In this document: positions 40,207-49,427 of the stretch, piece after piece
How positions within the stretch are numbered: position 1 is the first letter of the stretch
Layout: each line of letters opens with the position of its first letter
Assembly: GCF_030345075.1 (NCBI RefSeq)
Contig: NZ_CP128361.1
Span: 1,860,001 to 1,924,000, forward strand
Direction of reading: 5' to 3'
DNA: 64,000 nucleotides
From: Solwaraspora sp. WMMA2065
Lineage (GTDB): Bacteria > Actinomycetota > Actinomycetes > Mycobacteriales > Micromonosporaceae
The notes under the pieces: generated by a model
The model's database searches: none
What the model was told of the DNA's origin: nothing
What the model saw: the letters and a program-made list of their open reading frames with translations, nothing else
Translations under genes and position numbers: made by a program

Positions 40207-41697
40207 GTGGTAGACCGAATGAGCCGGCTGACCGTGCTGGTCGGCGCGGCGGCCCTGCTGGGGGTCACGACCATTCTTGCGGTACGGAATCCGCTGGTCG
40301 CCTCGGCCGCCGTCGCGCTGCTCGTCATGCTCATCTGCGCATCCCAGATGGACGGCTGGCGATGGCTCCTGGCGCTGACGATGGCGCTGCTGATCGGCGC
40401 GTCGTCCGATGTCGAGACGCTGGCCGACGCCAGCTTCTATCCACGGTACGTGGCCGTCGGCGGCCTGGTCGTCTGGGCGCTGTGCCAGCGCCGACCCGCC
40501 GCTGCCGCGCCGACGAGTCCGGCTACCGGTGTCCTGATCGGGTCGCTCTGGGTACTCGCCGGTCTCGCCACGCTCAGCGCGGTCTGGTCGATCGCTCCGT
40601 TCGAGTCCTTCCAACGTGGTCTGGCCCTGCTGCTGCTGGCCGGGCTGGTCCACGGGTTGGCTCGGCGGCGGTGGCCGGACCGGGCGGTCATGATGGCCGA
40701 CCTGCGGGTGGTCTACCTGGTGCTGGCCGTATCCGTCGTGGTCAGCATCGGCTACGGAGCGGCCAACGGCACGTTGGCCCCCGCGTTGTCCGGCAGTTCC
40801 CGGTTCCAAGGGCTGTTCAGCAACCCCAACATGCTCGGCATGGTCTGTGCGTTGGCCGTGCCGCTCGGCTGGGCGGTCTACCGGGAGACCGGGCGACGTG
40901 CCGAACTGCTCGGCATCCTGCCGGTGGCTGGCGCCCTCGTGTTGTCCCAGTCCCGCACCGGACTGGGCGCCGTGCTCGTCGGGGTGCTCTGGGTGATGCT
41001 ACGACATGGGATCGGTACCCTGACCCGGGTCGCCGTCGGCGCGACCGCGGCCCTGCTGGCCGGGTACCTGTCCGGCCTGTTGCCGTCCGTCTTCGCCGCG
41101 TCCTGGATGCAGCAGTTCGTCAGCCGGTTCACTCAGAGCGACCTGTCCAACGGCCGGATCCGGCTGTGGCACATGACGGTCGACCTGTGGTGGGAGAACC
41201 ATCCGGCGCTCGGTTACGGGTACGCGTCCCGCGACCACCTCTACGAACTGGCCAACTACGACGAACTGCGCGGCTTCAACGTCGGGCTGGTGCACAACAG
41301 CTACCTGCAGATGATGCTGGAGCTCGGGCTGGTGGCCGCGGTGCCGCTGCTGCTCACCGTGCTCGCCGCCGGATGGGCCGCTGTCCGGGCTCCGGTGAAC
41401 GGGGCGAACTCGGGTCTGGTCTGGCTCATCGTCACCGGCCTGCTGATCCAGGTCACCGAGTCGGCGATGTTCGGTACCGGGCAGACGTACCCGTACGTGT
41501 TCTGGCTCGCTGTGGTCGCCGTCCTGCTGCACCTGCCCGCCCGACGACGGGCCGGACACCACCGGGCGGCGGCGGACGTCCCACCGCCGTCGCCCCGACC
41601 GGACGCGTCGCCACAGCCAGCTGCCTCGCCGCAGCCAGCACCGTCGGCCGAGCCGGGCAGGTCGCCCAACCGGGGGCGGACCCCGGTCCTGCGGTAG
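40207..41697 (+). CDS. O-antigen ligase/polymerase family membrane protein (Wzy-like)
   Basis: This 496-residue integral membrane protein has about 11-12 hydrophobic helices. The Wzy_C/O-antigen ligase signature region starts at SSRFQGLFSNPNMLGMVCAL, and the large loop WWENHPALGYGYASRDHLYE precedes VHNSYLQMMLELGLV, the usual catalytic loop with conserved Arg and His. A ~50-residue Pro/Ala-rich cytoplasmic tail ends the protein. It would polymerise or ligate lipid-linked repeat units at the membrane. GAAGGA lies 6 nt before GTG 40207. It is the last gene of the rightward three-gene set and is convergent with the next glycosyltransferase. Confidence 0.87.
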   Translation: MVDRMSRLTVLVGAAALLGVTTILAVRNPLVASAAVALLVMLICASQMDGWRWLLALTMALLIGASSDVETLADASFYPRYVAVGGLVVWALCQRRPAAAAPTSPATGVLIGSLWVLAGLATLSAVWSIAPFESFQRGLALLLLAGLVHGLARRRWPDRAVMMADLRVVYLVLAVSVVVSIGYGAANGTLAPALSGSSRFQGLFSNPNMLGMVCALAVPLGWAVYRETGRRAELLGILPVAGALVLSQSRTGLGAVLVGVLWVMLRHGIGTLTRVAVGATAALLAGYLSGLLPSVFAASWMQQFVSRFTQSDLSNGRIRLWHMTVDLWWENHPALGYGYASRDHLYELANYDELRGFNVGLVHNSYLQMMLELGLVAAVPLLLTVLAAGWAAVRAPVNGANSGLVWLIVTGLLIQVTESAMFGTGQTYPYVFWLAVVAVLLHLPARRRAGHHRAAADVPPPSPRPDASPQPAASPQPAPSAEPGRSPNRGRTPVLR

Positions 41698-41700
41698 TCG

Positions 41701-42957
41701 TCAGTTCCGGCCCTCGGCCGGGACGACGAACGTACTGACCCGCTGCGACCAGGCCCGGTGGTCAAACGAACGGCGGGCCCGCGACCGGGCCGCCTGGCTC
41801 ATCGCCGTCCACTGCTCGTCGCGCAGCCGCAACGCGCGCTGCACCGCCCGGCGGACGTCGTCCGGACCGCTGCCGTCGAGCACCAGCCCTTCGGTACCGT
41901 CACGCACGTATTCGGCCAGGTCACTGGTGTGGTTGAGCAGCACCGGGCACCCCGCGGCGAGACTCTCCGGCACCTTGGACGGAAAGCCGTTCGCCGCGTA
42001 GCCGCCGGTGGGCCGCACCAGCATGGCGAAGTGCGACTCGGCCAGCAGTTCCAACACGGTCTCCCGGGGTACCCGGCCGAGGAACACCACCTCGGCGTGG
42101 ACGGACTCGAGCACCGCCGGGTCCAGGTCGGACAGGTTCGCCGCGTCGTCGCGGGTGATCCCGGCGATGGTCAGCCGGACCCGCCGCTGGTCCTGCGGTG
42201 CCAGTCGGCCGATCCCCGCGACGATCACGTGAAGCAGGTCCTTGCGCCCCGGCGTGCCCGCGTACAGCAGACGCAGACCGGCGTCGAGCGACGGCGGCCC
42301 TGGCGGCGCGAACTCGTCGCAGTCCACCTGCGGAGGCACCACCAGCACGGCCCCGCCGCGGCGCTCGAAGTACCCGGCCAGGGTGGTGGACACCGCGGTG
42401 AACCGGTCGACGAGCCTGGTCGCCAGAAACGTCGACCACCGGTGGCGCAGGAAGTAGGGGTCGGACCAGCCACGCCGGAACTGTCGCCGGTCGTGGCGTT
42501 CGCTGGCGTCGACCACGACCGGGCAGCGCAGCCCGAGACGCAGCACCGCCCAGTTGCCGAACGTCATCATCGCCATCGGCAGCAGGACCACGGAGACGTC
42601 GCCGCGGCCGACGCCACGGCGCCGCAACGCCCGCAGCACGCGGACCGGACGGGCCAGACGGGCCGACATCCGGCTGACGTGGTTGGCTCCCCGGATCCGC
42701 AAGGTGATCAGTTCGACGCCGCTGGCCCGTGGCCCGTCCGGCGGAAACGGCAGTTCGCAAGGCCAGTCGTTGACCACCAGCGTCGGCCCGCCCTCACCGG
42801 CGGCGCAGCGGGCGAGTTGCAGCAGCCGGTTCGAGGTGGCGTCACCGTGCGGAAACGCGTACGCGCCGATCAGCAGCGGCCGTGGCCGACGCTGCCGGTC
42901 TGCCGGCCGGTGACCGGCTCGTGGTCCAACCTCGACTGTCGTGGTCTGCTCGGTCAT
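41701..42957 (-). CDS. GT4-like glycosyltransferase
   Basis: This 418-residue GT-B protein has an N-terminal domain with GAYAFPHGDATSNRLLQLAR and VVVDASERHD, and a C-terminal nucleotide-sugar domain with LLYAGTPGRKDLLHVIVAGI, FLGRVPRETVLELLAES and GFPSKVPESLAAGCPVLL containing the family-4 acidic site. It transfers an unknown sugar in repeat-unit assembly. Its start shares one base with the stop of the next upstream glycosyltransferase gene, so it is the last gene of the leftward operon from 46583. It ends 3 bp from the convergent polymerase gene. Confidence 0.85.
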   Translation of the reverse strand: MTEQTTTVEVGPRAGHRPADRQRRPRPLLIGAYAFPHGDATSNRLLQLARCAAGEGGPTLVVNDWPCELPFPPDGPRASGVELITLRIRGANHVSRMSARLARPVRVLRALRRRGVGRGDVSVVLLPMAMMTFGNWAVLRLGLRCPVVVDASERHDRRQFRRGWSDPYFLRHRWSTFLATRLVDRFTAVSTTLAGYFERRGGAVLVVPPQVDCDEFAPPGPPSLDAGLRLLYAGTPGRKDLLHVIVAGIGRLAPQDQRRVRLTIAGITRDDAANLSDLDPAVLESVHAEVVFLGRVPRETVLELLAESHFAMLVRPTGGYAANGFPSKVPESLAAGCPVLLNHTSDLAEYVRDGTEGLVLDGSGPDDVRRAVQRALRLRDEQWTAMSQAARSRARRSFDHRAWSQRVSTFVVPAEGRN

Positions 42958-44192
42958 CAGACTCCTTCGGTGCAGGTCCGGACGCGGCCCGGACGCCGCC
43001 GGTAGATCGCCAGATGGGTTTCGGCCGCAGCATCGATCGCGAACGGGCTGTGGGCGAATCGATCGCTCGCGGCCGAGGGGGTGGTCGCGGCGGTGTACGC
43101 GGCCGCGACGAGCGCAGCCTCCGCCCAGTCCGCCGCCGACGCCCCGGGATCGACGATCACGACGCCGGGTAGCCGCTCGTCGATGAACCGCACGCCGGGC
43201 AGGTCGCAGGCCACCGTGCCGATACCCAGCGCGACCGGTTCCAGCACCCCGCCGGGCAACCCTTCCAGGCTGGACGGGTGGACGACCAGGTCGGCCTGTG
43301 CCAGCAGGCCGCCCACGTCGCCTCGGGGGCCGAGCAGATGCACCCGGCCGGTCACCCCGACGGCGTCCGCCGCGGCACGCACCCGGGCGTCGTCGGCAGG
43401 ATCACCCGGCCCGACGAGTACGGCATGCGCGGTGACCCCCCGGTCACGCAACGCGGCCAGGATCGGCGGCAGCAGCCAGCGGCGCTTCTCCGGCGAGGCC
43501 CGTCCCACGCTGACGCAGACGAGATCGGCGACGCCCGCTCCGATCATCGCCCGCAGGTCATCGACAGACGGTTGACGCAGGCGGTCCAGGTCGAGCCCGT
43601 TGAGCACCACCTGGCAGCGTGGATCGTCCCGCCAGGCCCGGTGGAAGCCGAAGGTGAGCGAGCCGGGCGACACGCCCAGGACGTCGGTGGCGAAGGTCCG
43701 CAGCAGCCGCCCGCCGAGCCACCGGAGGATCCGACGGCGCGGGCTCCTCGGCGCGTTGTCGTCCCCTCGGAAGTGCGCGACGCGGCCGGGCACCCCGGCG
43801 ACCGCAGCGAGGGCGAGCAGCACGCCGGAAAAGTTGGCGCAGTCGACGTGCACCACGTCGGGCCGCAGCTGGCGCAGCAGACGGTGGAACCGGACCGGAA
43901 ACCGCGCACCGAGCGGTACGGCGGTCACCGAGCCACCGTACCGCTCGACCGTCCCGGCCAGCGGTCCCGGTCCAACGTGGTCGCTGAGAGTGAGCAGATG
44001 TATCACGGTGCCGCCACGGACGAGCCGTGGCAGCAGTTCCGCGGTACGCGTCTCGGTGCCGCCGTAGTTCAGTTCGCCCACCACCCGCAGGACACGGCGA
44101 CGGGCCCCGCCCGGCGGTGGGGCGGTCGCCCCACCGCCGGGCGGGGCCGGATGGTCACGGACGTCGTCCGGGTCAACCGCCAACTCGGACAC
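42957..44192 (-). CDS. GT4 glycosyltransferase
   Basis: This 411-residue GT-B glycosyltransferase has a 30-residue acidic/Pro-rich start, then LRVVGELNYGGTETRTAELL, the common opening of group-1 transferases. C-terminal features are CVSVGRASPEKRRWLLPPIL, LLGPRGDVGGLLAQADLVVH and SSLEGLPGGVLEPVALGIGT, with the retaining EX7E-like Glu pair. It probably adds a sugar to the repeat unit. GTG 44192 is preceded by AAGGGGG. Its first 20 bp overlap the flippase gene end, indicating a tightly packed operon. Confidence 0.87.
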   Translation of the reverse strand: MSELAVDPDDVRDHPAPPGGGATAPPPGGARRRVLRVVGELNYGGTETRTAELLPRLVRGGTVIHLLTLSDHVGPGPLAGTVERYGGSVTAVPLGARFPVRFHRLLRQLRPDVVHVDCANFSGVLLALAAVAGVPGRVAHFRGDDNAPRSPRRRILRWLGGRLLRTFATDVLGVSPGSLTFGFHRAWRDDPRCQVVLNGLDLDRLRQPSVDDLRAMIGAGVADLVCVSVGRASPEKRRWLLPPILAALRDRGVTAHAVLVGPGDPADDARVRAAADAVGVTGRVHLLGPRGDVGGLLAQADLVVHPSSLEGLPGGVLEPVALGIGTVACDLPGVRFIDERLPGVVIVDPGASAADWAEAALVAAAYTAATTPSAASDRFAHSPFAIDAAAETHLAIYRRRPGRVRTCTEGV

Positions 44193-45630
44193 CGGTCCCC
44201 CTTCCGTCGACTGTCGGCCGGACCGCCGTGCCACCGCCAGCGCCCGGGTCGGGCGCTGCATTGTCGGGCGCTGCGGGAGACGGGCCGGCGCCGTGGCCGG
44301 CCCGGTCCATTGCCTGCCGGTAGCCGATCACCGCAGCGGGCCAGATGGTGAGCAGGTAAGCCACGCAGGCCGCCAACGGCACGGCCACCAGACCGAGATG
44401 GTGCAGGCCCCAGATCTTCAGGCCGGTCGCCAGGACCAGGAACGCGGCCCAGCCGACGGCCTGCGGCCGGAGCAGCCCGGCGCTGTTCTGCACCAGGATC
44501 AGCGGCGAGCTGACGGCGACCAGCAAGCTCCAGCAGGCGAGTCCGGCGAGGACCGGGACCGGCACCACGGCAGGGTCGATGCCGCCGACCCACAACTCGA
44601 TCAACGGGTGCCCCCAGCCGGCCAGCGCCGCGCCCGCCACCCCGACCACCGCCCCGTAGAGCAACACCAACCGTCGGGTGTGCCGGCGTACCCAGGCCAC
44701 CTCGCCACGGGCCAACGCCGCACCGTTCACGGGCCAGACCGCCATGCCGACCAGGCCGACGAAGATGGACAGCACACCGAAGAGCTTCACCACGACGGCG
44801 TAGTGCGCCGCCACGGCGAGTCCGAGGATGTTCGCCACCAGCGGGCTGTCGACGTTGACAGCGATCGACGACATCACGGTGAGCGCGAAGAACCGCAGGC
44901 CGAGCCGGAGCAGGCCGGCCGCAGTCGCCCGGTCGACCAACCTGGGGCCGGGGCGCTTGGCCGGCTGCTGCACGCCGAAGTAGACCACGGTGTTGACCAG
45001 GTTGACGGCGGGCACCGCCAGTACCGCACAAGCGATCACCGCCAGCGGGTCCCATCCACCGACGATGGCGCACAGCACCGCCACCATGGCGGCCAGCGAG
45101 CCGGCCGACTGCCAGACGCTGCTCTGCACGACCTGACCGTCGGCGTACTGGATCCGTTGGATCAGCGACAGCGGGATGTTGACGGCGAACGCTCCGAACG
45201 ACAGCAGGACCACCGTCGACGTCTCGGCGGCGATGTGCGGATCGGTCACCCCGAACAGTCGTTCCCAGGGCACCAGCGGATTGATCGCGAACAGGCCGCA
45301 GAGCAGGGCGACGGCGACCGTGCCGACCGTGGCGAACGCGCTGGAGATCTCCCTGGCCTGCTGCCCGACGTCGGTACCGAGCCGGCTGAGCCGGGTCAGC
45401 AGTCCGTTGCCCAGCCCCAGGTCGGCGAACCAGGCCATCCCGGTGAGCGCGGTGACCGCCATCCACAGCCCGTACCGCTGGTCACCGAGGTACTGGAAGC
45501 AGGCCGGGGTGATGACCAGCGGGGCCGCCATGCCGGTCGCCTTCGCCGCCATTGCCGCAGCGATGCCGGACCGTACGGCACGGTCACGGTCACGGCCGTC
45601 CGGTCCGGTCCGGTCGGCGGCCCCTGTCAC
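44173..45630 (-). CDS. Polysaccharide flippase (Wzx-like, MATE/MOP superfamily)
   Basis: This 485-residue membrane protein has about 12 hydrophobic segments (APLVITPACFQYLGDQRYGL, then WFADLGLGNGLLTRLSR; paired helices through GWAAFLVLATGLKIWGL), matching the Wzx/oligosaccharidyl-lipid flippase pattern. It would move undecaprenyl-linked repeat units across the membrane to the Wzy-like polymerase. The C-terminal ~50 residues are Pro/Gly-rich and hydrophilic. The GTG start overlaps the epimerase stop (GTGA). It belongs to the leftward operon of epimerase, flippase and two glycosyltransferases. Confidence 0.87.
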   Translation of the reverse strand: MTGAADRTGPDGRDRDRAVRSGIAAAMAAKATGMAAPLVITPACFQYLGDQRYGLWMAVTALTGMAWFADLGLGNGLLTRLSRLGTDVGQQAREISSAFATVGTVAVALLCGLFAINPLVPWERLFGVTDPHIAAETSTVVLLSFGAFAVNIPLSLIQRIQYADGQVVQSSVWQSAGSLAAMVAVLCAIVGGWDPLAVIACAVLAVPAVNLVNTVVYFGVQQPAKRPGPRLVDRATAAGLLRLGLRFFALTVMSSIAVNVDSPLVANILGLAVAAHYAVVVKLFGVLSIFVGLVGMAVWPVNGAALARGEVAWVRRHTRRLVLLYGAVVGVAGAALAGWGHPLIELWVGGIDPAVVPVPVLAGLACWSLLVAVSSPLILVQNSAGLLRPQAVGWAAFLVLATGLKIWGLHHLGLVAVPLAACVAYLLTIWPAAVIGYRQAMDRAGHGAGPSPAAPDNAAPDPGAGGGTAVRPTVDGRGTGVRVGG

Positions 45631-46583
45631 CGGCTCGCGACGGGCTCGACGGCCAGCCGACGGGCCATCCACTCGACGGTCGCCCGCAGGCCGTCCCGAC
45701 GGTCGACCGGGCTGATGCCAGGGAAGAGCGCCTGCAACGTGGCGGTGTCGGCGAGGGAGTGCGCGACGTCGCCGGGACGCGGCGGCGCGTGCTCGCGGTC
45801 GACGCGCCGGCCAAGCAGTCCGGCGAGGTCGTCGAGGACCTCCAGCAGGCTGGCCCGGGCGCCGAAGGCAAGGTTGACCGGGTGCGGGTGGTGCACGCGG
45901 CGCCGCAGCGCGTCCAGAATGACCGCGCACACCGTACCGACGTAGGTGAAGTCCCGGGACTGGGTGCCGTCGCCGTGCACCAGGGCCGGCTCGCCCCGCA
46001 GCGCGGCGTGGACGAACCGGGGGATGACCGCAGCGTAGGCGTGGTCGTGCCGTTGCCCGGGGCCGTACACGTTGAAGAACCGCAACGCCAGCGTGGGCAG
46101 CCCGAACGACGCCTGGTGGGCCAGGGCGTACGCCTCGGTGGCGAGCTTGCTCGCCGCGTACGGGCTCATCGGCCGGGTCCAGGTCAGCTCGGTCTTCGGC
46201 AGCGTCGGGTTCATGCCGTACACCGACGAGGAGGAGGCGACCAGCAGGTGGGCAACGTCGTGCCGGCGGGCCGCCTCCAGCACCAGCAGGGTTCCGGTCG
46301 CGTTCGCGTGATGGGAGGCCACCGGGTCGCGTAGCGACCGGGGCACACTGGGCAGGGCGGCGAGGTGGACCACGGCCTCCCGGCCGGCCATCGCGGCGTC
46401 CAGTGCGGCCGGATCCAGGATCGACCCCTCGACCACCTCGACGTCCAGCCGGGTGAGGTTGTCGCGCAGTCCGACCGACAGGTCGTCCAGGACGGTGACC
46501 TCCTTCACCGCCGGCTCGACCAGTGCGGCACGGGCCAGGTTGGAGCCGATGAAGCCGGCTCCGCCGGTGATCAGAATGCGCAT
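45627..46583 (-). CDS. NAD-dependent sugar-nucleotide epimerase (WbpP/GalE-like)
   Basis: This 318-residue extended SDR has GGAGFIGSNL at 7-16, VVHLAALPSVPRSLRDP, SSSSVYGMNPTLPKTE and the YxxxK pair in SPYAASKLATEAYAL. RFFNVYGPGQR and the DFTYVGTVC segment are typical of UDP-GlcNAc/GalNAc 4-epimerases of the WbpP group, though UDP-glucose epimerases and dehydratases look similar. It is the first gene of the leftward operon. The upstream 230-bp gap, shared with the divergent 675-residue protein, probably holds its promoter. Confidence 0.85.
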   Translation of the reverse strand: MRILITGGAGFIGSNLARAALVEPAVKEVTVLDDLSVGLRDNLTRLDVEVVEGSILDPAALDAAMAGREAVVHLAALPSVPRSLRDPVASHHANATGTLLVLEAARRHDVAHLLVASSSSVYGMNPTLPKTELTWTRPMSPYAASKLATEAYALAHQASFGLPTLALRFFNVYGPGQRHDHAYAAVIPRFVHAALRGEPALVHGDGTQSRDFTYVGTVCAVILDALRRRVHHPHPVNLAFGARASLLEVLDDLAGLLGRRVDREHAPPRPGDVAHSLADTATLQALFPGISPVDRRDGLRATVEWMARRLAVEPVASR

Positions 46584-46814
46584 GGGACAACTCCTCGCAG
46601 TGCCGCCCGGTCACCTGTACATCGAGCCGACCGAGGAGCGGGTAACGGGTTCATAACATCTTTTGTCAGAGATATCGCCTCACATTGTCTATACCGCCCG
46701 CAAGGATCGCCGAACGGCCGGCAGCGTTGTCATGTCACCGACCGAAAACCGTCCTGAACTGCGAAAAGGCGCACAGTGACAGCAGGTCGCGCGGCTCGCC
46801 ATGGAGGTGCCGAG

Positions 46815-48842
46815 ATGCCTGGACTGACGGTCTACCGGTCGAACGCCCTGATGTCGATCAGGTCAAGGTTCGACGGCACCCGGGACCTGGTGATGCCGGC
46901 CAACCTGGCCTACGCCGAGTCCATGGTCGGCATGTGGCACGCGGGCCTGCCCCAGGTCACCCTCGTGCCGTCGACCGCCACCGACGCCCAGGTCTGGCCG
47001 GTCATGTCGGCGGTGGGCACCCGGATCCACGACACCTCGGACGACAACTGCCCGATCCACACCGGCTGGTCGTACATCGGCGGCAACCACGGCTACAACA
47101 TCGGCACCCAGGTCGCGCTCACCAACCACGGTAAGACCACCGCCGACCTGGGCTCCCGGTGGACCGACGGAATCCGGACCTTCACCCTGCTCGCCGTGCC
47201 GAACGGCAACAGCCTGCTGTTCGGCAACCCGTACACGATCGTCGACGGGGTCACCCAGGGCGTGCGGGTGCGGCCGGCGGCGGCACTCACCCACGTCGCC
47301 GGGGCGACGAACCGGACCTCGGTACCGATCACCTGGTTGACCCCGGACGTCCAGATCCGCCCGGCCACCCACTCGCACACCGTGGTCGTCGACCTCGACG
47401 GCCGGCCGGTGCCCGACGGCCGGTCCACCGGTGAGCAGCTGCGGATCCGGGAGTCCTACGTGATCCCCTCGTACCGGGGGATGATCGACACCGCCCAGGC
47501 CAACATCGGCACACCGCTCGCCACCATCATGACCCGGATCCCGCCGATGTGTCGCATCGACAACGACTACCGCTGGTCGCCGGGGGGCCTGCTGGTCACC
47601 CAGCGGGTGACCGCCATGGACCGGTTCACCCTGAGTACCGGGGTCACCCAGTGCTCGGCGCTGACCGTGCCGGCGGGCGGCAGCCGCCTGCAGTTCATGC
47701 CGAACGTCGAGGCGGCCGGGACACTGAACTGGTCGTCCTGGGCGCGGATCGACACGATCACCGCGATCACCGATATCACCCCGGCGAGTCTGCGGGACCC
47801 GACTATGCCGGCGACCGGCATGACCCAGTGGGCGGTCAGCGGCGGCGGGGTCCAGCTGTGGGGAATCGCCGCCGGTCTGCTGCCGGTCGACGACGGAGAG
47901 CCGGCGACCAGGGTGCGGCACACCACAGCGAAGAGCTGGTTCGTCTCGTCCAGCCTGAAGAAGAACTACCCGCAGCTGGTGTGGGGTCGCGAGCTCTGGC
48001 CGGGACAGACGGTCACCGGTACCGCGTACCGACGCTATCTGGCACCGCCGTCGGCCGCGACCGAGCTGGTCGTCTCGGACGGCAGCAGCGACTTCGTGAT
48101 CATCGAGCGGGTGGGTACCGTCGCCGCCGCCCGGATGGCCGTGTCGGAACTGTTCCACCGCCGGCTGGTCCCGGTCGGACCGACGAACCTCGCCGTCGCG
48201 GAGCGGGTCGCGGCCGAAGGCATCGCCTACCAGGTGCCGGTCTCCCCCGGGTACGGCATGTGGCGGGCGGACCCCGACCAGGCCAGCCCGCAGCCGCTGC
48301 CCGGAGCCACCTCCGGGATCGGCAGCTACTTCCTGCCGTTGGCCGGCCCTACCGGGACCACCACCTGCACCGACGCGTTCCAGCGGCTGCTGCTGCACCC
48401 GATGTACCTGGCCGAGGCCACCCGGGTCGACCGGGTGTGTGTGGAGATTACGGCGACCGGTAGCGGCTGGTTGCGCCATGGCGTGTACGCCCACGACCCG
48501 ACGACCGGTCGACCGGCGTCGCAGGGACCGATCGCCGACTTCGGCGCGCTCAGTGTGGCCACCGCCGGTATCCGGGAGTACGTGCTGACCACGCCGGTGA
48601 CGCTGCCCGCCAGCTGGCACTGGTACGCCGTCGTGTGGCAGGGCTCCGCCACCACCCCGCCCACCCTGCGGACCAGCCAGGTCGGCGGTGCCACGGCGTT
48701 GAACATCGGTTCCGGCCCGGCGGCGATGACCGGTAACCGATTCGGCTACCAGATGTCCGGCGTGGCCGGCCTGCTCGGGCCGGTCGCGGTCGCCGGTGTG
48801 CACCAGTTCCCGCCGCCGCGGATCGCCTACCGCCGGGCCTGA
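46815..48842 (+). CDS. Unrecognised 675-residue beta-rich protein, phage-tail-fibre-like C-terminus
   Basis: I do not recognise this protein with confidence. It has no signal peptide and no transmembrane helix. The N-terminal two thirds are Gly/Thr/Val-rich beta-type sequence, including HTGWSYIGGNHGYNIG, a pattern resembling phage structural proteins. The last ~170 residues (RVDRVCVEITATGSGWLRHG, YAHDPTTGRPASQGPIAD, SWHWYAVVWQGSAT) resemble the receptor-binding ends of tail-fibre or appendage proteins. No other phage gene is nearby. It sits alone, rightward, inside a polysaccharide cluster whose flanking genes run leftward. ATG 46815 has GGAGG seven bases upstream. A glycan-binding or lyase role is speculative. 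Confidence 0.6.
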   Translation: MPGLTVYRSNALMSIRSRFDGTRDLVMPANLAYAESMVGMWHAGLPQVTLVPSTATDAQVWPVMSAVGTRIHDTSDDNCPIHTGWSYIGGNHGYNIGTQVALTNHGKTTADLGSRWTDGIRTFTLLAVPNGNSLLFGNPYTIVDGVTQGVRVRPAAALTHVAGATNRTSVPITWLTPDVQIRPATHSHTVVVDLDGRPVPDGRSTGEQLRIRESYVIPSYRGMIDTAQANIGTPLATIMTRIPPMCRIDNDYRWSPGGLLVTQRVTAMDRFTLSTGVTQCSALTVPAGGSRLQFMPNVEAAGTLNWSSWARIDTITAITDITPASLRDPTMPATGMTQWAVSGGGVQLWGIAAGLLPVDDGEPATRVRHTTAKSWFVSSSLKKNYPQLVWGRELWPGQTVTGTAYRRYLAPPSAATELVVSDGSSDFVIIERVGTVAAARMAVSELFHRRLVPVGPTNLAVAERVAAEGIAYQVPVSPGYGMWRADPDQASPQPLPGATSGIGSYFLPLAGPTGTTTCTDAFQRLLLHPMYLAEATRVDRVCVEITATGSGWLRHGVYAHDPTTGRPASQGPIADFGALSVATAGIREYVLTTPVTLPASWHWYAVVWQGSATTPPTLRTSQVGGATALNIGSGPAAMTGNRFGYQMSGVAGLLGPVAVAGVHQFPPPRIAYRRA

Positions 48843-49427
48843 TCACCGCGCCGGTACGCCGTAGATCCGCTTCATCTCCGCATGCTTGGCGGCCACCGGA
48901 AGGTGGCCGATACCCAGCGACTTGGCCTGCAGACTGCGCAGATAGTCGTCGGTCGTGCGCAGCGGTCGGGCCGGCACCCCCGCAGCCACCGTGTTGTCCG
49001 GGATGTCGCGGGTGACGACCGAACCCGCGCCGATGACGCACCGGTTGCCGATGGTCACCCCGGCCAGGATCATCGCCCGCATCCCGATGTAGACGTCGTC
49101 ACCGATGACGATCGGAGCCGTCCAGTCCAGTTCGGGATGCTCCTTGCGGAGGATCAGGGTTCCCCCGTCGTGGGTGACGAACTGCACCCCGGAGGTGATG
49201 TAGACGTTGTCGCCGATCGTGATCAGCCACGGTTCCGAGCCGAACATCGCCCGGTTCACGCCGTAGAAGCGCACCCGGCCGGTCAGGTTGACTCCCAACG
49301 ATCTGACGAACGCCTCGGGATCCCGGCTGGCCGCCAGATGGTCCCGCACCCGCCGGACGATCGTACGAAGACGACTGGACACACCCAGTCCAACGAGCCT
49401 GGCAGCACACCGGTGACGGCGGGTCAC
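48843..49427 (-). CDS. Hexapeptide-repeat acyltransferase (WcaF/CysE-like fold)
   Basis: This 194-residue left-handed beta-helix acyltransferase has hexapeptide repeats such as ITIGDNVYITSGVQFVTHDG and PIVIGDDVYIGMRAMILAGV, then TIGNRCVIGAGSVVTRDIPD and the ending VAAGVPARPLR. The His in THDGG is the usual catalytic base region. It most likely O- or N-acetylates a sugar of the polymer. GTG 49427 overlaps the upstream glycosyltransferase stop (GTGA), so it is translationally coupled. It is the last gene of the leftward 51.8-48.8 kb operon. Confidence 0.87.
   Translation of the reverse strand: MTRRHRCAARLVGLGVSSRLRTIVRRVRDHLAASRDPEAFVRSLGVNLTGRVRFYGVNRAMFGSEPWLITIGDNVYITSGVQFVTHDGGTLILRKEHPELDWTAPIVIGDDVYIGMRAMILAGVTIGNRCVIGAGSVVTRDIPDNTVAAGVPARPLRTTDDYLRSLQAKSLGIGHLPVAAKHAEMKRIYGVPAR

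Noticed and set aside
44293-45945. 550-codon rightward open frame over the flippase
   Set aside because: The translation is Gln/Arg/His-rich without domains, and the leftward frame encodes a clear membrane flippase coupled to its neighbours.
46815-48842. Prophage or tailocin remnant
   Set aside because: Only one tail-like protein is present. There are no terminase, portal, capsid, holin or integrase genes, and the flanks are intact polysaccharide genes.
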